Source of the DNA: Sterolibacterium sp.
GTDB taxonomy: Bacteria > Pseudomonadota > Gammaproteobacteria > Burkholderiales > Rhodocyclaceae
Reading direction: 5' to 3'
NCBI GenBank assembly: GCA_028713555.1
Contig: JAQTOA010000008.1
Location: forward strand, 83,413-147,412
DNA length: 64,000 nucleotides
Shown: positions 28,865 through 37,800 of the stretch, one piece after another
How positions within the stretch are numbered: the stretch's first letter is position 1
Layout: each line of letters starts with the position of its first letter
The notes under the pieces: generated by a model
What the model was told of the DNA's origin: nothing
Database searches by the model: none
The model's input: only the letters and a program-made list of their open reading frames with translations
Translations under genes and position numbers: made by a program

Positions 28865-30064
28865 ATGGAAGACAATACCCGACTGCGGCTGTTATTCATA
28901 CTTGCAGTTCTGCCGCTTGGTGTTACTCACGCGCAGATGATTCGGCCGCCAGCCTTTGCGGGGGGCGTGCCAGGCATGGCGCAAATGCAATCCGTCACCA
29001 TGCAACGCCATCAGGTACGTACGCTGCTATATCGCGAGGCACTCGAAGAATTGCGTAAAAACCCCAAGGCAGCCGATGTGCCGGAATGTTTGCCTGGCGT
29101 CAAGGATAAGAGCGCCCTCTGCTTGCGCCGTCCTGAAGCTGCGCTACCCTCGGTACAACCAGTTTCAGCTGACTTGCCCGAGGCTGCTGTCAAGATACCA
29201 GCCGCTGGACCGGATATTACAGCCCAACCTGCGGTAGCGGGCAAAGCGCAGTTGACAACGCCTGCGCCTCAGGTAGTAGCGGCGGTTCAGGCAACACCGG
29301 CAGTGCCTGCCGCTGCAGCCCAACCCGCGGCGGCTGTCAAGACTGTTCCACCACCACAACGACGGCGCTTGGCAGTACTGGTGGGCAATAACGGCTATAC
29401 GACGCCGATTCCGTCTTTGGAAACGCCAATTGCCGACGTCGAAAAAATAGCCGAGGTACTTCGCACGCGTTTCGGTTTCGAGACGAGGGTATTGCACAAC
29501 GCTACCAAGGCGCAGATCGTCCAGGCAGTCAACCTCGTGGCCGATGAAATCGGCCCGGAGGACAACGTGCTGCTGTTCTATGCGGGCCACGGATATTTGA
29601 TGGACGATACCCAAATGGGTTTTTGGATACCAGTCGATGCTTCAGTCAAGACTGCCGCCAACTGGATATCCAATACGGACATCTCCAAGTTGCTACAGGC
29701 AATTCGTGCCAGACAGTTGATCCTGGTTTCGGATAGCTGTTTTTCCGGTTCACTGACTCGCGAGCAGAAGATGAGCGCGGAGGGGATGCTCAAGTCGGAT
29801 GAAATTCTGCGTCGTCGCTCAGTGTTGGTGTTGTCATCGGGCGGTGACGAACCTGTTTCTGATGAGGGCAAAGAAGGCCATTCGATATTTGCCTGGAACC
29901 TGATTAAGACGCTGGATGCGTCTCAAGGCATTACACCGGGCTATAAGGTTTATAGCAATGTCTATGGCCAAGTAAAAAAGGATGCAGCTCAGGAACCGCA
30001 GTACGGCGCAGTCGTGTCAGCTGGACACATGAGTGGAGGTGAATATCTGTTTGAAGTGCAGTGA
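28865..30064 (+). CDS. Secreted caspase-like (peptidase C14) protein
   Basis: This 399-residue protein starts at ATG 28865, seven bases after AGGAGA; an in-frame ATG at 28838 lacks this spacing. It has a signal peptide (about 1-24, VTHAQMIRP), a helical pre-domain ending LRKNPKAADVPECL (about 55-85), an Ala/Pro/Val-rich linker (about 95-170), and a caspase-like domain (about 175-395). The catalytic dyad is His242 in FYAGHGYLMDD and Cys292 in LVSDSCFSGSLT. Both are intact, so activity is expected, outside the cytoplasm. It is a paralogue of the C-terminus of the adhesin at 34846-40233, including the pre-domain. Confidence 0.88.
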   Translation: MEDNTRLRLLFILAVLPLGVTHAQMIRPPAFAGGVPGMAQMQSVTMQRHQVRTLLYREALEELRKNPKAADVPECLPGVKDKSALCLRRPEAALPSVQPVSADLPEAAVKIPAAGPDITAQPAVAGKAQLTTPAPQVVAAVQATPAVPAAAAQPAAAVKTVPPPQRRRLAVLVGNNGYTTPIPSLETPIADVEKIAEVLRTRFGFETRVLHNATKAQIVQAVNLVADEIGPEDNVLLFYAGHGYLMDDTQMGFWIPVDASVKTAANWISNTDISKLLQAIRARQLILVSDSCFSGSLTREQKMSAEGMLKSDEILRRRSVLVLSSGGDEPVSDEGKEGHSIFAWNLIKTLDASQGITPGYKVYSNVYGQVKKDAAQEPQYGAVVSAGHMSGGEYLFEVQ

Positions 30065-30189
30065 TCAGTTCCCTTTCGGCGGGTGTGTTCGGTGTTCTGG
30101 CCCAACCAGCACTTCGAGCTGAAAAGACAAGTATGATGTGGCTAATCTGCTCGGCACTGTCGAGCAGAGGTGTCCAGCAAAAGTTAATA

Positions 30190-31317
30190 TTAGAAATCGA
30201 ATTTAATTCCCATGTCCAGGCCATAAGCATGGGCTTGGGCTAGCTTGATGGTGTCGGTTCGGAAACCGATGTGAAAAGCCCGATAAGCAAGGCCGATCCC
30301 TACCGTTCGAAAGCGGAAGTCGTAGTCCATCTGCGCGCTCATCCCGTAGGAATACTCCTTGCGCAATCCGATGGTGGGGAAATGGTTGCCCCGCAGCACG
30401 CTGTCGGCAAGCTCGACATTTACCGGCCGGACAGGGATGGAGAGCAACAGCGCTTGCTTGACAGGCAACCGCTCGTCAAAGTTTATGCGCCACTTTTTGC
30501 CTTCGGGAAAAGAGCCGTTGTAGACGCCTGAACCGCTGTAGGTGATTTGCGGAATGCTGGTCCAATGCATTCGGCTGATGGCATCCGCTACGGTCCACTC
30601 GATGAAAGCGCCGTCTTCGCGTTCGACATGCATGCCGAGATCAAAGCTGTAACCATTGCCGCCGGGGGCGCCAAAGCGATAGGCGGGGACGAAAGTGTTG
30701 GTGATGTCGTCGAAACCGCTGGACGCCCAAACACGCATCGCGTTGCCGGAAAAACTTAAGGAATGCGCTGCGGTCGCCAGCGCATTGCCAGACCATTGTT
30801 CCTGGCGGAGCTTCTGTCCCTGCAGCAGACTGCCGTTGACCCCCAATGTGATCGCCCAGCCGCTATCCATGCTAAAGCGCTGTGCCTTGCCCAATTGCAA
30901 ACCGCGGGCGGCGAAGCCGCCGAGCCGGTAATCGATGGGGGTGGTCGCTCCGACTTCATGGTCGAATAACAGACGGTTGGCGCGATACAAATCCAGTGTT
31001 TCGCGCTGCGCAGATCCAAGCCATTCCTGCCGGTACAGTGCGCCGATGCGAAAGCCTTGCCATGCAAATCCCGATTCCACTCGCGCCGCGACCAAAGCCA
31101 GATTCCGTCCGTCACGCGGTGCATAGTCGTCCCTCAAGTCAGCGCGGACTTCGTGGATGGGCGCAAAATCGTTGGCAAGAAAGGCCGTGCCGGAAAGATA
31201 GATTCCGCGCTCTTCGGCAATCTGCGCCGGATTGGTCAACGCCAGGAGATTACCGGCCGAAACTGTGGATGCTGACAGCGCACAGATCAGCGCGCAGATC
31301 GTTCTACCGCACTGCAT
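30190..31317 (-). CDS. Outer-membrane beta-barrel protein
   Basis: This 375-residue protein has a signal peptide (about 1-22, LSASTVSAGN). It then alternates strand-like segments to the C-terminus YGLDMGIKFDF, with terminal Phe as in Omp85-assembled barrels. A GAGG six bases upstream sets the ATG at 31317. No specific family recognised. It lies 63 bases downstream of the lipoprotein gene on the same strand, and the pair probably forms an operon. The 3' end converges on the caspase-like gene. Confidence 0.7.
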   Translation of the reverse strand: MQCGRTICALICALSASTVSAGNLLALTNPAQIAEERGIYLSGTAFLANDFAPIHEVRADLRDDYAPRDGRNLALVAARVESGFAWQGFRIGALYRQEWLGSAQRETLDLYRANRLLFDHEVGATTPIDYRLGGFAARGLQLGKAQRFSMDSGWAITLGVNGSLLQGQKLRQEQWSGNALATAAHSLSFSGNAMRVWASSGFDDITNTFVPAYRFGAPGGNGYSFDLGMHVEREDGAFIEWTVADAISRMHWTSIPQITYSGSGVYNGSFPEGKKWRINFDERLPVKQALLLSIPVRPVNVELADSVLRGNHFPTIGLRKEYSYGMSAQMDYDFRFRTVGIGLAYRAFHIGFRTDTIKLAQAHAYGLDMGIKFDF

Positions 31318-31380
31318 AGCCGGCCTCAAAAAAGACTGGCAGCCGAATGCTGCCAGTCATTGCGATTAACGGGAGCAGGT

Positions 31381-32892
31381 TCAGAGCAGCAGCAAATAGG
31401 TGCCGTCGACGAAATTGACCTGGTTGGAGTCCGGTGCTATCGAGCCGATCGGTGAACCCGAACTGTCATATACCTTGGCGCTGGTCGAGCCTGGACCTGC
31501 GGGCGAGGAGCCTACCTTGGTGACGACGATCTTGGTGCCGTCGGATGAAATGATGGTCAGCATGTCGGGCGTGCTGTTGTTGTCATATTGCGTGCCGCTC
31601 GCCGTCAAGGAGTAGCTGCCGCCGAAGTTGTAGGTGAAGCTGATGCCCGTCTGTCCGCTGACGGAATTATCGACCGTCCCGGAAATATCGGAGACCGCGC
31701 CGCCATTGAGCACTTTAGCAGATAAAGTACCCTTGGTCCTTCCGGCCAGGGTCGCAGAACCCGATGCGTTCATGACGATTGTGCCGTCGAGGAAGTCGGT
31801 CACGGTGCTGCCCGATACTGTCGAGATCTTGCCGGTAAAAGAATCCGAGGAAGCCGAATCGCCGTTGATCGAAAATTCGTTGGCACTGTTGCCCGTCGCG
31901 GAGAAAGTTCCGTCGTACTGGAACTTGCCGGTTTTGACCTGTGCGATCAGGGTCGCGGTCTCCGCACCGGTGGCGCTGGTCCAACTCATTTTCGAGTTGG
32001 GAAGAATATTGACGCTGACGCTCTTCGAACTATCCGTCGCATTGGTGCTGATCATGCTGCCGGTGACCGTCACGGTGTCGGTGCCGTTGGCGGAAGCCAA
32101 TGTCCAGTTCAGGTTGGCCGTGGTGTCGGTTGCTCCTAGTATCGCGGGAATCAGTTTGCCATTGACCAGGGTAGTGCTGGTCCAACCGGAGCTGTCGCGG
32201 CCGGCGTCGAACGATCCCGTATAGTTTGGATTTTGCGTCACTGCGCAATTTGCGTTGAAGAAATTGGTACAGCTGGCGGACGCGAAGGTGAAGGAAGAGT
32301 TCTCATAATTGTAGGTAGCGCTGGCACTGGCGTTGGTAGACACTTTGACAAAGACTTGCGTGACAGGATCGCTAAAATAGGAGCAGAAGGCCGTCCCGGC
32401 GCTTGGGACGGTTCTGGCCGGAGTCGCGCTGGGCAGCCCTGGCCCCGGCGACGAAATGTAGAGACAGGTCTTAGGTCGAGCTGAGTCATGGGGAGGGCCC
32501 CAAATACGGACATAACCAGATCCCACTATAGGGTCCGAAAACGTTGCAGTGAGCTTTCCGTTCTTACTTACGACATCGGAAACCATCTCGGTGGCCTGCG
32601 TCAGAGATGAAAGAAGCTGCTCAAAATGGAAGGCGCCGTTCTTATTTAGATTATTAAGATCATCCGACATCGCCTTGGCTTCGGTCTGTAGAAAGCCCGT
32701 ATCGGATTTGTTGCCCAGGCTAATCACGTTGGAGCGGAGGGCATTGAAAAGCTTTTTTGCGGCATCCAAGCCGCCCAAGACCGAACCCGTGGCCGGGCCT
32801 CCTGAACCCCCGCCGCATCCTGACAGAGCAATACTCGTTGCCAGAATGAGAATGAGTCCAAACCGCTTGGATATCGAATTAAACATGCTCAT
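31381..32892 (-). CDS. Ser/Thr/Gly-rich surface lipoprotein
   Basis: This 503-residue protein has a lipobox in SIALSGCGGGSGG (Cys at about 26). After a helical stretch (about 40-105) it consists of long beta-rich segments heavy in Ser, Thr, Gly and Asn (TVTVTGSMISTNATDSSKSV). It ends GTYLLLL, with no catalytic motifs. This suggests an extended outer-membrane lipoprotein, possibly exposed at the surface. It is divergent from the two-partner secretion operon across a 350-base intergenic region and lies upstream of a barrel gene. No known family. Confidence 0.68.
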   Translation of the reverse strand: MSMFNSISKRFGLILILATSIALSGCGGGSGGPATGSVLGGLDAAKKLFNALRSNVISLGNKSDTGFLQTEAKAMSDDLNNLNKNGAFHFEQLLSSLTQATEMVSDVVSKNGKLTATFSDPIVGSGYVRIWGPPHDSARPKTCLYISSPGPGLPSATPARTVPSAGTAFCSYFSDPVTQVFVKVSTNASASATYNYENSSFTFASASCTNFFNANCAVTQNPNYTGSFDAGRDSSGWTSTTLVNGKLIPAILGATDTTANLNWTLASANGTDTVTVTGSMISTNATDSSKSVSVNILPNSKMSWTSATGAETATLIAQVKTGKFQYDGTFSATGNSANEFSINGDSASSDSFTGKISTVSGSTVTDFLDGTIVMNASGSATLAGRTKGTLSAKVLNGGAVSDISGTVDNSVSGQTGISFTYNFGGSYSLTASGTQYDNNSTPDMLTIISSDGTKIVVTKVGSSPAGPGSTSAKVYDSSGSPIGSIAPDSNQVNFVDGTYLLLL

Positions 32893-33243
32893 GTCTCCGT
32901 TGAACGTTGTTGACGAAAGTACGTCCCATGCACGGCTTAGGTACCACAGAGGGATACCCTTTTTCTTACATACTGATCAATAAACAGACTGAAGAGATTT
33001 TAGGGAATGCTACTACAAAACCACGTTATGCCTATACTTACTCCAATAAATATTATATTCTTGCCGAATCGTTGGCCAATTGGTTAAAACCAGAAGCTGG
33101 GCGTTGCCCGTTACTGTTACTCGTTGCTCACTGGTTACCATTTGCCCATTTGCCAAGGAATAAGAATTAAGCACCACAGTACCAGCAGCCCCAGACTTTC
33201 AAGAACAGAAGTATTTTGCAGCAGCAAAATTGGGAGAGTGAGC
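32893..33243. promoter_or_regulatory. Divergent, AT-richer intergenic region between lipoprotein and TpsB genes
   Basis: This 351-base stretch separates two divergent transcription units and is clearly richer in A and T than its flanks (for example AATAAATATTATATTCTTG near 33044-33062). It must hold promoters for both units. I could not fix -35/-10 boxes or a known riboswitch in it. In-frame codons upstream of the TpsB start at 33244 are open but lack a signal peptide, so they are taken as leader. Confidence 0.5.
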
Positions 33244-34818
33244 ATGAGAGGTTTGAATAAGGCCAGCGCTCTGCCGGCCGTTGCATTGATGCTTGCCCAA
33301 GTGGTGTGGGCGCAAGCGCCAGGGTTCGTCGTCAGCGGCTTCAAAATCGAAGGCAATACATTGCTCAGCGAACCCGCTGTGCAGGCCGCGCTGTCAGGGT
33401 TTGTCGGTGATGCGCGCAACATGGACGACATCAAGCGCGCTGCCGCTGCCTTGAAGGATGCCTACGCCGCCCAAGGCTATCCCATCGTGCAGGTATTCGC
33501 TCCTGAACAGACGCTGGCATCGGGCACGGTGAGCTTGCGCGTCATTGAGGGCAAGATCGCCAAAGTCAGCGTGGCCGGCAACAAAGAATACGATCAGGCC
33601 AACATCCGCAGCAGCCTGCCGGGACTGAAAGAGGGCAGCGCACCCAACTCGGCTCACATCGTTTCCGAAGTCGTTCTCGCCAACGAAAACCCGGCCAAGC
33701 AGGTTGCCGTGAATTTCTCTGCGGGTGCGACGCCAGGAGATATCGATGCCCGCATCGACGTGGTTGAAGACCGCATCGAGAAATACAGTGTTACGGCGGA
33801 CAACGCCGGCTCGCGCGCGACCGGACTGGAACGCTTCGGCTTGAGCTACCAGAACGCCAACCTGATGAATCTCGACCATCAGTTGACCCTGCAATACATG
33901 ACCACCTTCCAGAATCCCGACAAAGTCGCCAATCTGACTGGCGGCTACCGGATCCCCTTCTACGGCGCGGGACTGTCGCTTGACCTGATTGCCGCCTATT
34001 CGGACAGCAAAAGCAACGCCACCTCCGCCGCTGGCCCTCTCTCCTTTTCGGGCAAAGGCACCTACCTCGGCGTCAGGCTGAATCAGGCCTTGGCGAGCCA
34101 AGGCGAATACCGCCACAAGCTGGTTTATGGGCTTGACTACAAGGACTTCGACAACGATTGCAGTCTGTCGGGTATCGCCCTGACCAGCTGTGGCACCATC
34201 ACTGACATTCCCCTGAGCTTGAGCTACATCGGCCAGGTTTCCACAGCGGGCTACCAGGCAGGCGGCAGCATCGGTTACTACCACAATATCCCCGGTGGTC
34301 GTCATGGCGACCAAGTCAGCTATGGTACGCATGACCGTAACTGGGATGTTTGGCGCGTGAGCGGCTTCTTTGGTCTGCCACTCGACAACTGGCAATTGCG
34401 TGCCACACTGAATCTACAGGAAAGCTCACAGACCCTGATTCCGAGCGAGCAGTTTGGTCTGGGCGGCGCAGCCTCGGTGCGCGGCTACGACGAACGAACG
34501 TTGGCGGGAGACTATGGTGTTGCCGGCAACCTGGAACTGTACACCCCTGAAATCGGCAAGATGGCGGGATTGTCCGACTACTACAAGCTGCGCGCACTGT
34601 TGTTCCACGATGCTGGCTATGTGCGCAACATCGATCCAGCATTGGCCAGGCAATATCGCCTCGCCAGCTTTGGGCTGGGTTTGCGCGCCACCGCTGGCAA
34701 GGATCTGAGCTTCAAGCTCGATCTTGGCTTCGCGAACACCGCGACGCCCGTGGGTGCCGCCGGCCCCCGTGAAAAAAACCAGAGCTTCGGCCATTTCGCC
34801 GTGGCTTACTCGTTCTAA
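33244..34818 (+). CDS. TpsB-type two-partner secretion transporter (ShlB/FhaC/HecB family)
   Basis: This 524-residue outer-membrane protein has a signal peptide (about 1-23, MLAQVVWAQAP), then two POTRA domains (about 27-175; FVVSGFKIEGNTLLSE starts the first and LRVIEGKIAKVSVAGN ends it). The rest is a 16-strand-type barrel (about 200-524) with the family's VRGYDERTL motif in loop L6 and terminal AVAYSF. GGGAGAG lies four bases before the ATG. It exports the large TpsA protein encoded 27 bases downstream. The length and domain order are normal for the family. Confidence 0.93.
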   Translation: MRGLNKASALPAVALMLAQVVWAQAPGFVVSGFKIEGNTLLSEPAVQAALSGFVGDARNMDDIKRAAAALKDAYAAQGYPIVQVFAPEQTLASGTVSLRVIEGKIAKVSVAGNKEYDQANIRSSLPGLKEGSAPNSAHIVSEVVLANENPAKQVAVNFSAGATPGDIDARIDVVEDRIEKYSVTADNAGSRATGLERFGLSYQNANLMNLDHQLTLQYMTTFQNPDKVANLTGGYRIPFYGAGLSLDLIAAYSDSKSNATSAAGPLSFSGKGTYLGVRLNQALASQGEYRHKLVYGLDYKDFDNDCSLSGIALTSCGTITDIPLSLSYIGQVSTAGYQAGGSIGYYHNIPGGRHGDQVSYGTHDRNWDVWRVSGFFGLPLDNWQLRATLNLQESSQTLIPSEQFGLGGAASVRGYDERTLAGDYGVAGNLELYTPEIGKMAGLSDYYKLRALLFHDAGYVRNIDPALARQYRLASFGLGLRATAGKDLSFKLDLGFANTATPVGAAGPREKNQSFGHFAVAYSF

Positions 34819-34845
34819 GCGCCTGACCTTCCCGGAGACAGCGTC

Positions 34846-37800
34846 ATGCATGGCTCAATTCAATCGAAGAATAGCTTCAAAGCATCCAAGAAGGCTGCGG
34901 TCGGCATTGCTACCGCGATTCTCTCAACCTGGGTGCTGGCGCCGCTGGCGCTGGCCAACCCGGTCGGTCCGACGGTTGCTGCCGGCACGGCGAACTTCGC
35001 CACCAACGGCAACACCTTCACGGTCACCAACAGCCCCAACGCCATCATCAACTGGCAGCAGTTCAACATCGGCCAGAACGAGTTGACGCGCTTCGTCCAG
35101 CAAAGCGCGCAGTCAGCTGTGCTGAACCGTATCGGCGGCGGTAGCCCGAGCCAGGTTCTTGGTGGCCTGCAGTCGAACGGACGGGTGTTCCTGGTCAATC
35201 CGAATGGCATTATCTTCGGCAACAACGCAGTGGTCGACGTCGCCGGGCTGGTGGCATCTACGCTCAACCTGTCGAATGCCGACTTCCTCGCCAACAAGCT
35301 TAGTTTTGCGGGCGGCGGCGGGTCGCTCAGTAACCAGGGCAGCATCACCACACCGGTCGGCGGCAGTGTGTACCTGATCGGTGGCAATGTAAGCAACCAA
35401 GGCCTGATTCGTACCCCGCAAGGGCAGGTTCTGCTGGCGGCAGGCAACAGCGTGAGTCTGGCCGACAGCGGCACGCCAAACCTCTCGGTCACCTTGAGCG
35501 CTAACGGCAACAAGGCTGTTAACCTCGGCGAGATCAATGCCAGCGGCGGACGCATCGATATCTATGGCGCGCTGATCGATCAGCAGGGCGTGGTGCGGGC
35601 GGATAGCGCCAGCATGGATTCCCATGGGCGGGTTACGCTCAAGGCCAGCGACACGACCAGCGTCGCTGGCACGGTCAGCGCCAGTAATGCCCAGGGTAGC
35701 GGCGGGCAGATTGATATCCTTGGCGACAAGGTTGTGCTTGCCGGCAGTGCCTCAGTGGATGCTTCAGGCAGCGCTGGGGGCGGCACGGTACTGATCGGCG
35801 GTGACTGGCAGGGCAGCAACGCGGCGGTGCAAAATGCGACCGCTACCCGCGTCGATGCCGGCGCGATCATCAAGGCTGACGCCACGGATAACGGCAACGG
35901 CGGCAAGGTCGTGGCCTGGTCCTCCGCCAAGACCAGCTTCGACGGCCTGATCTTTGCGCGCGGCGGCGCCAACGGCGGCGACGGCGGTGCCGTGGAAACT
36001 TCCGGCCATACGCTGGGCGTGACCGGCATGGTGAGTACCTTGGCGCCCAAGGGCAAGGGTGGTTCGTGGCTGCTCGATCCGGCGATCATCTGCATCGTTG
36101 TCGACCCCAGCGGTTGTTCGACCAGCGCGCAAAATATCACTCCTTCGGCCGTCGAGCAGGCGCTAGCCCTCAATTCCGCTGTGACTTATGACGCCACCGA
36201 TTATTTCCTGTTCTCCACTAGCAGCATCTCCAGTTCCGCTCCCTGGACACTGTCTGCCAGCGCGCCGAACACCGGCAGTCTGGTGATCAGCGCGCCCTAC
36301 GTCATGCTGTCCGGGTCTTTCGACGCGGTCGCCAACGCCAAGACTATTGATTTCAGCTTCAAGGCCACCAGTGGTACATCCAGCAGCTTCTCTAGCAAGT
36401 CAGGAGTGATCGACATTTTCGAGGGCGGCGAGGTGTTCCGCACGCTAGGCAATCTGACTTTCAATGCTGACAAGACCATCAATATCGCTTCCGATGCGAA
36501 TTTTCAGGCACGTTCCGTAAATTTCCTCGCCAAGGATTTTATTAATTACAGCGGTAATGGGGCTGCCACAGCGCCGGCAGGGTTCCATTCGCTGGGTGCG
36601 CATGGCATCAATGATACCAACGGGCCGGTTAATACTACTGTCAGCATGCTGGCACCTTATATCAAGCTGGGGGGAACCGTTTACGTCGAGCCCGGGGTTT
36701 GGTTCAACGCCTACACCGACGATGCTCTGGCTGGAACATCGGCGAGCTATGCCGCGAACACCGGGACGATCGATGTCCAGGCGACGTTCCTCGGCGGTTC
36801 GGGCGGCAACACGCTCAGCAATACCGCCTTGAAACGCGGGTTTACGCTCGGTGCCAACGCGATCAACGGCAGCATTGCGCTTAGCCAAATGTCATCATCG
36901 GCCAGCGTTACCTACTCGCCCACGGCGGAACTGCCGTCCGGCAACTGGAATTATCTGGAGTTGGCGACCAAGAAACTCGGTGCCACGGTTTCCGGCAGCA
37001 TCGATGCCGTATCGCTCACCACCAAGTGGGGCAACAACCCCAGCGGCTGGTCGATGTATGTCGGCACGCCCGCGACCGATCCCCTCTGCGCCAACGGCCT
37101 CTGCCTCAACAGCCAGTTGGCGAACCTGACCGCCAAGGGGGTGTTGCTTGGAACTGGCGTGTATAACTACGCGCTGGACGCCACCGGCAATCCCACCTCG
37201 TTTCATGGCATGGGTGACATCTATTACAACGCTAATCCAGGCCTGACCGGGACGCCCGAAGCGCTCGGCATGGCGGGCTGGAAAGTCGTCATCGGCAGCC
37301 CGGTTTCAGTGGCCAAAAACGTCTTCGTGGAAGCCTACGATACCTTTACCAACAGCGTCGGCGCCAATGCCTTCAATGGTGTGCATTATGATCTCGCGGT
37401 CCCATCCGGCGCCGCATTGAGTGGATTGACGCCAACCGTGCTGAGCAATGCCTATCCGGACTATCCCTGCAGCTTGACCGGCTATTCTTCCTGCGCCAAA
37501 CAAGCCACGGACAGCAAAGCTTATACCGCTGAGGCCGGCAGCAAGGCGCCGGCTTCAACGGTGGCTTATATTGACAAAAAGGGTACGGCAGTAACTCCTC
37601 CGCCTGTAACTCCCCCGCCTGTGACTCCCCCATCCGCGATCACGTATGCCGGAATCTATAGTGGAACATACAGCGGTACAAGTTCGGGTACCTGGACGCT
37701 GACCATTTCTTCCAGTGGCGCAATCAGCGGGACAGCAATCAACGCCGCCGACAAATCGGTAACGAATTTGGTCGGCAACGCTACTGCCAGCGGTGGCTTG

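Noticed and set aside
32893..33243. Cyclic-di-GMP riboswitch in the TpsB leader
   Set aside because: The leader has no GEMM-type conserved core or paired arms that I could find.
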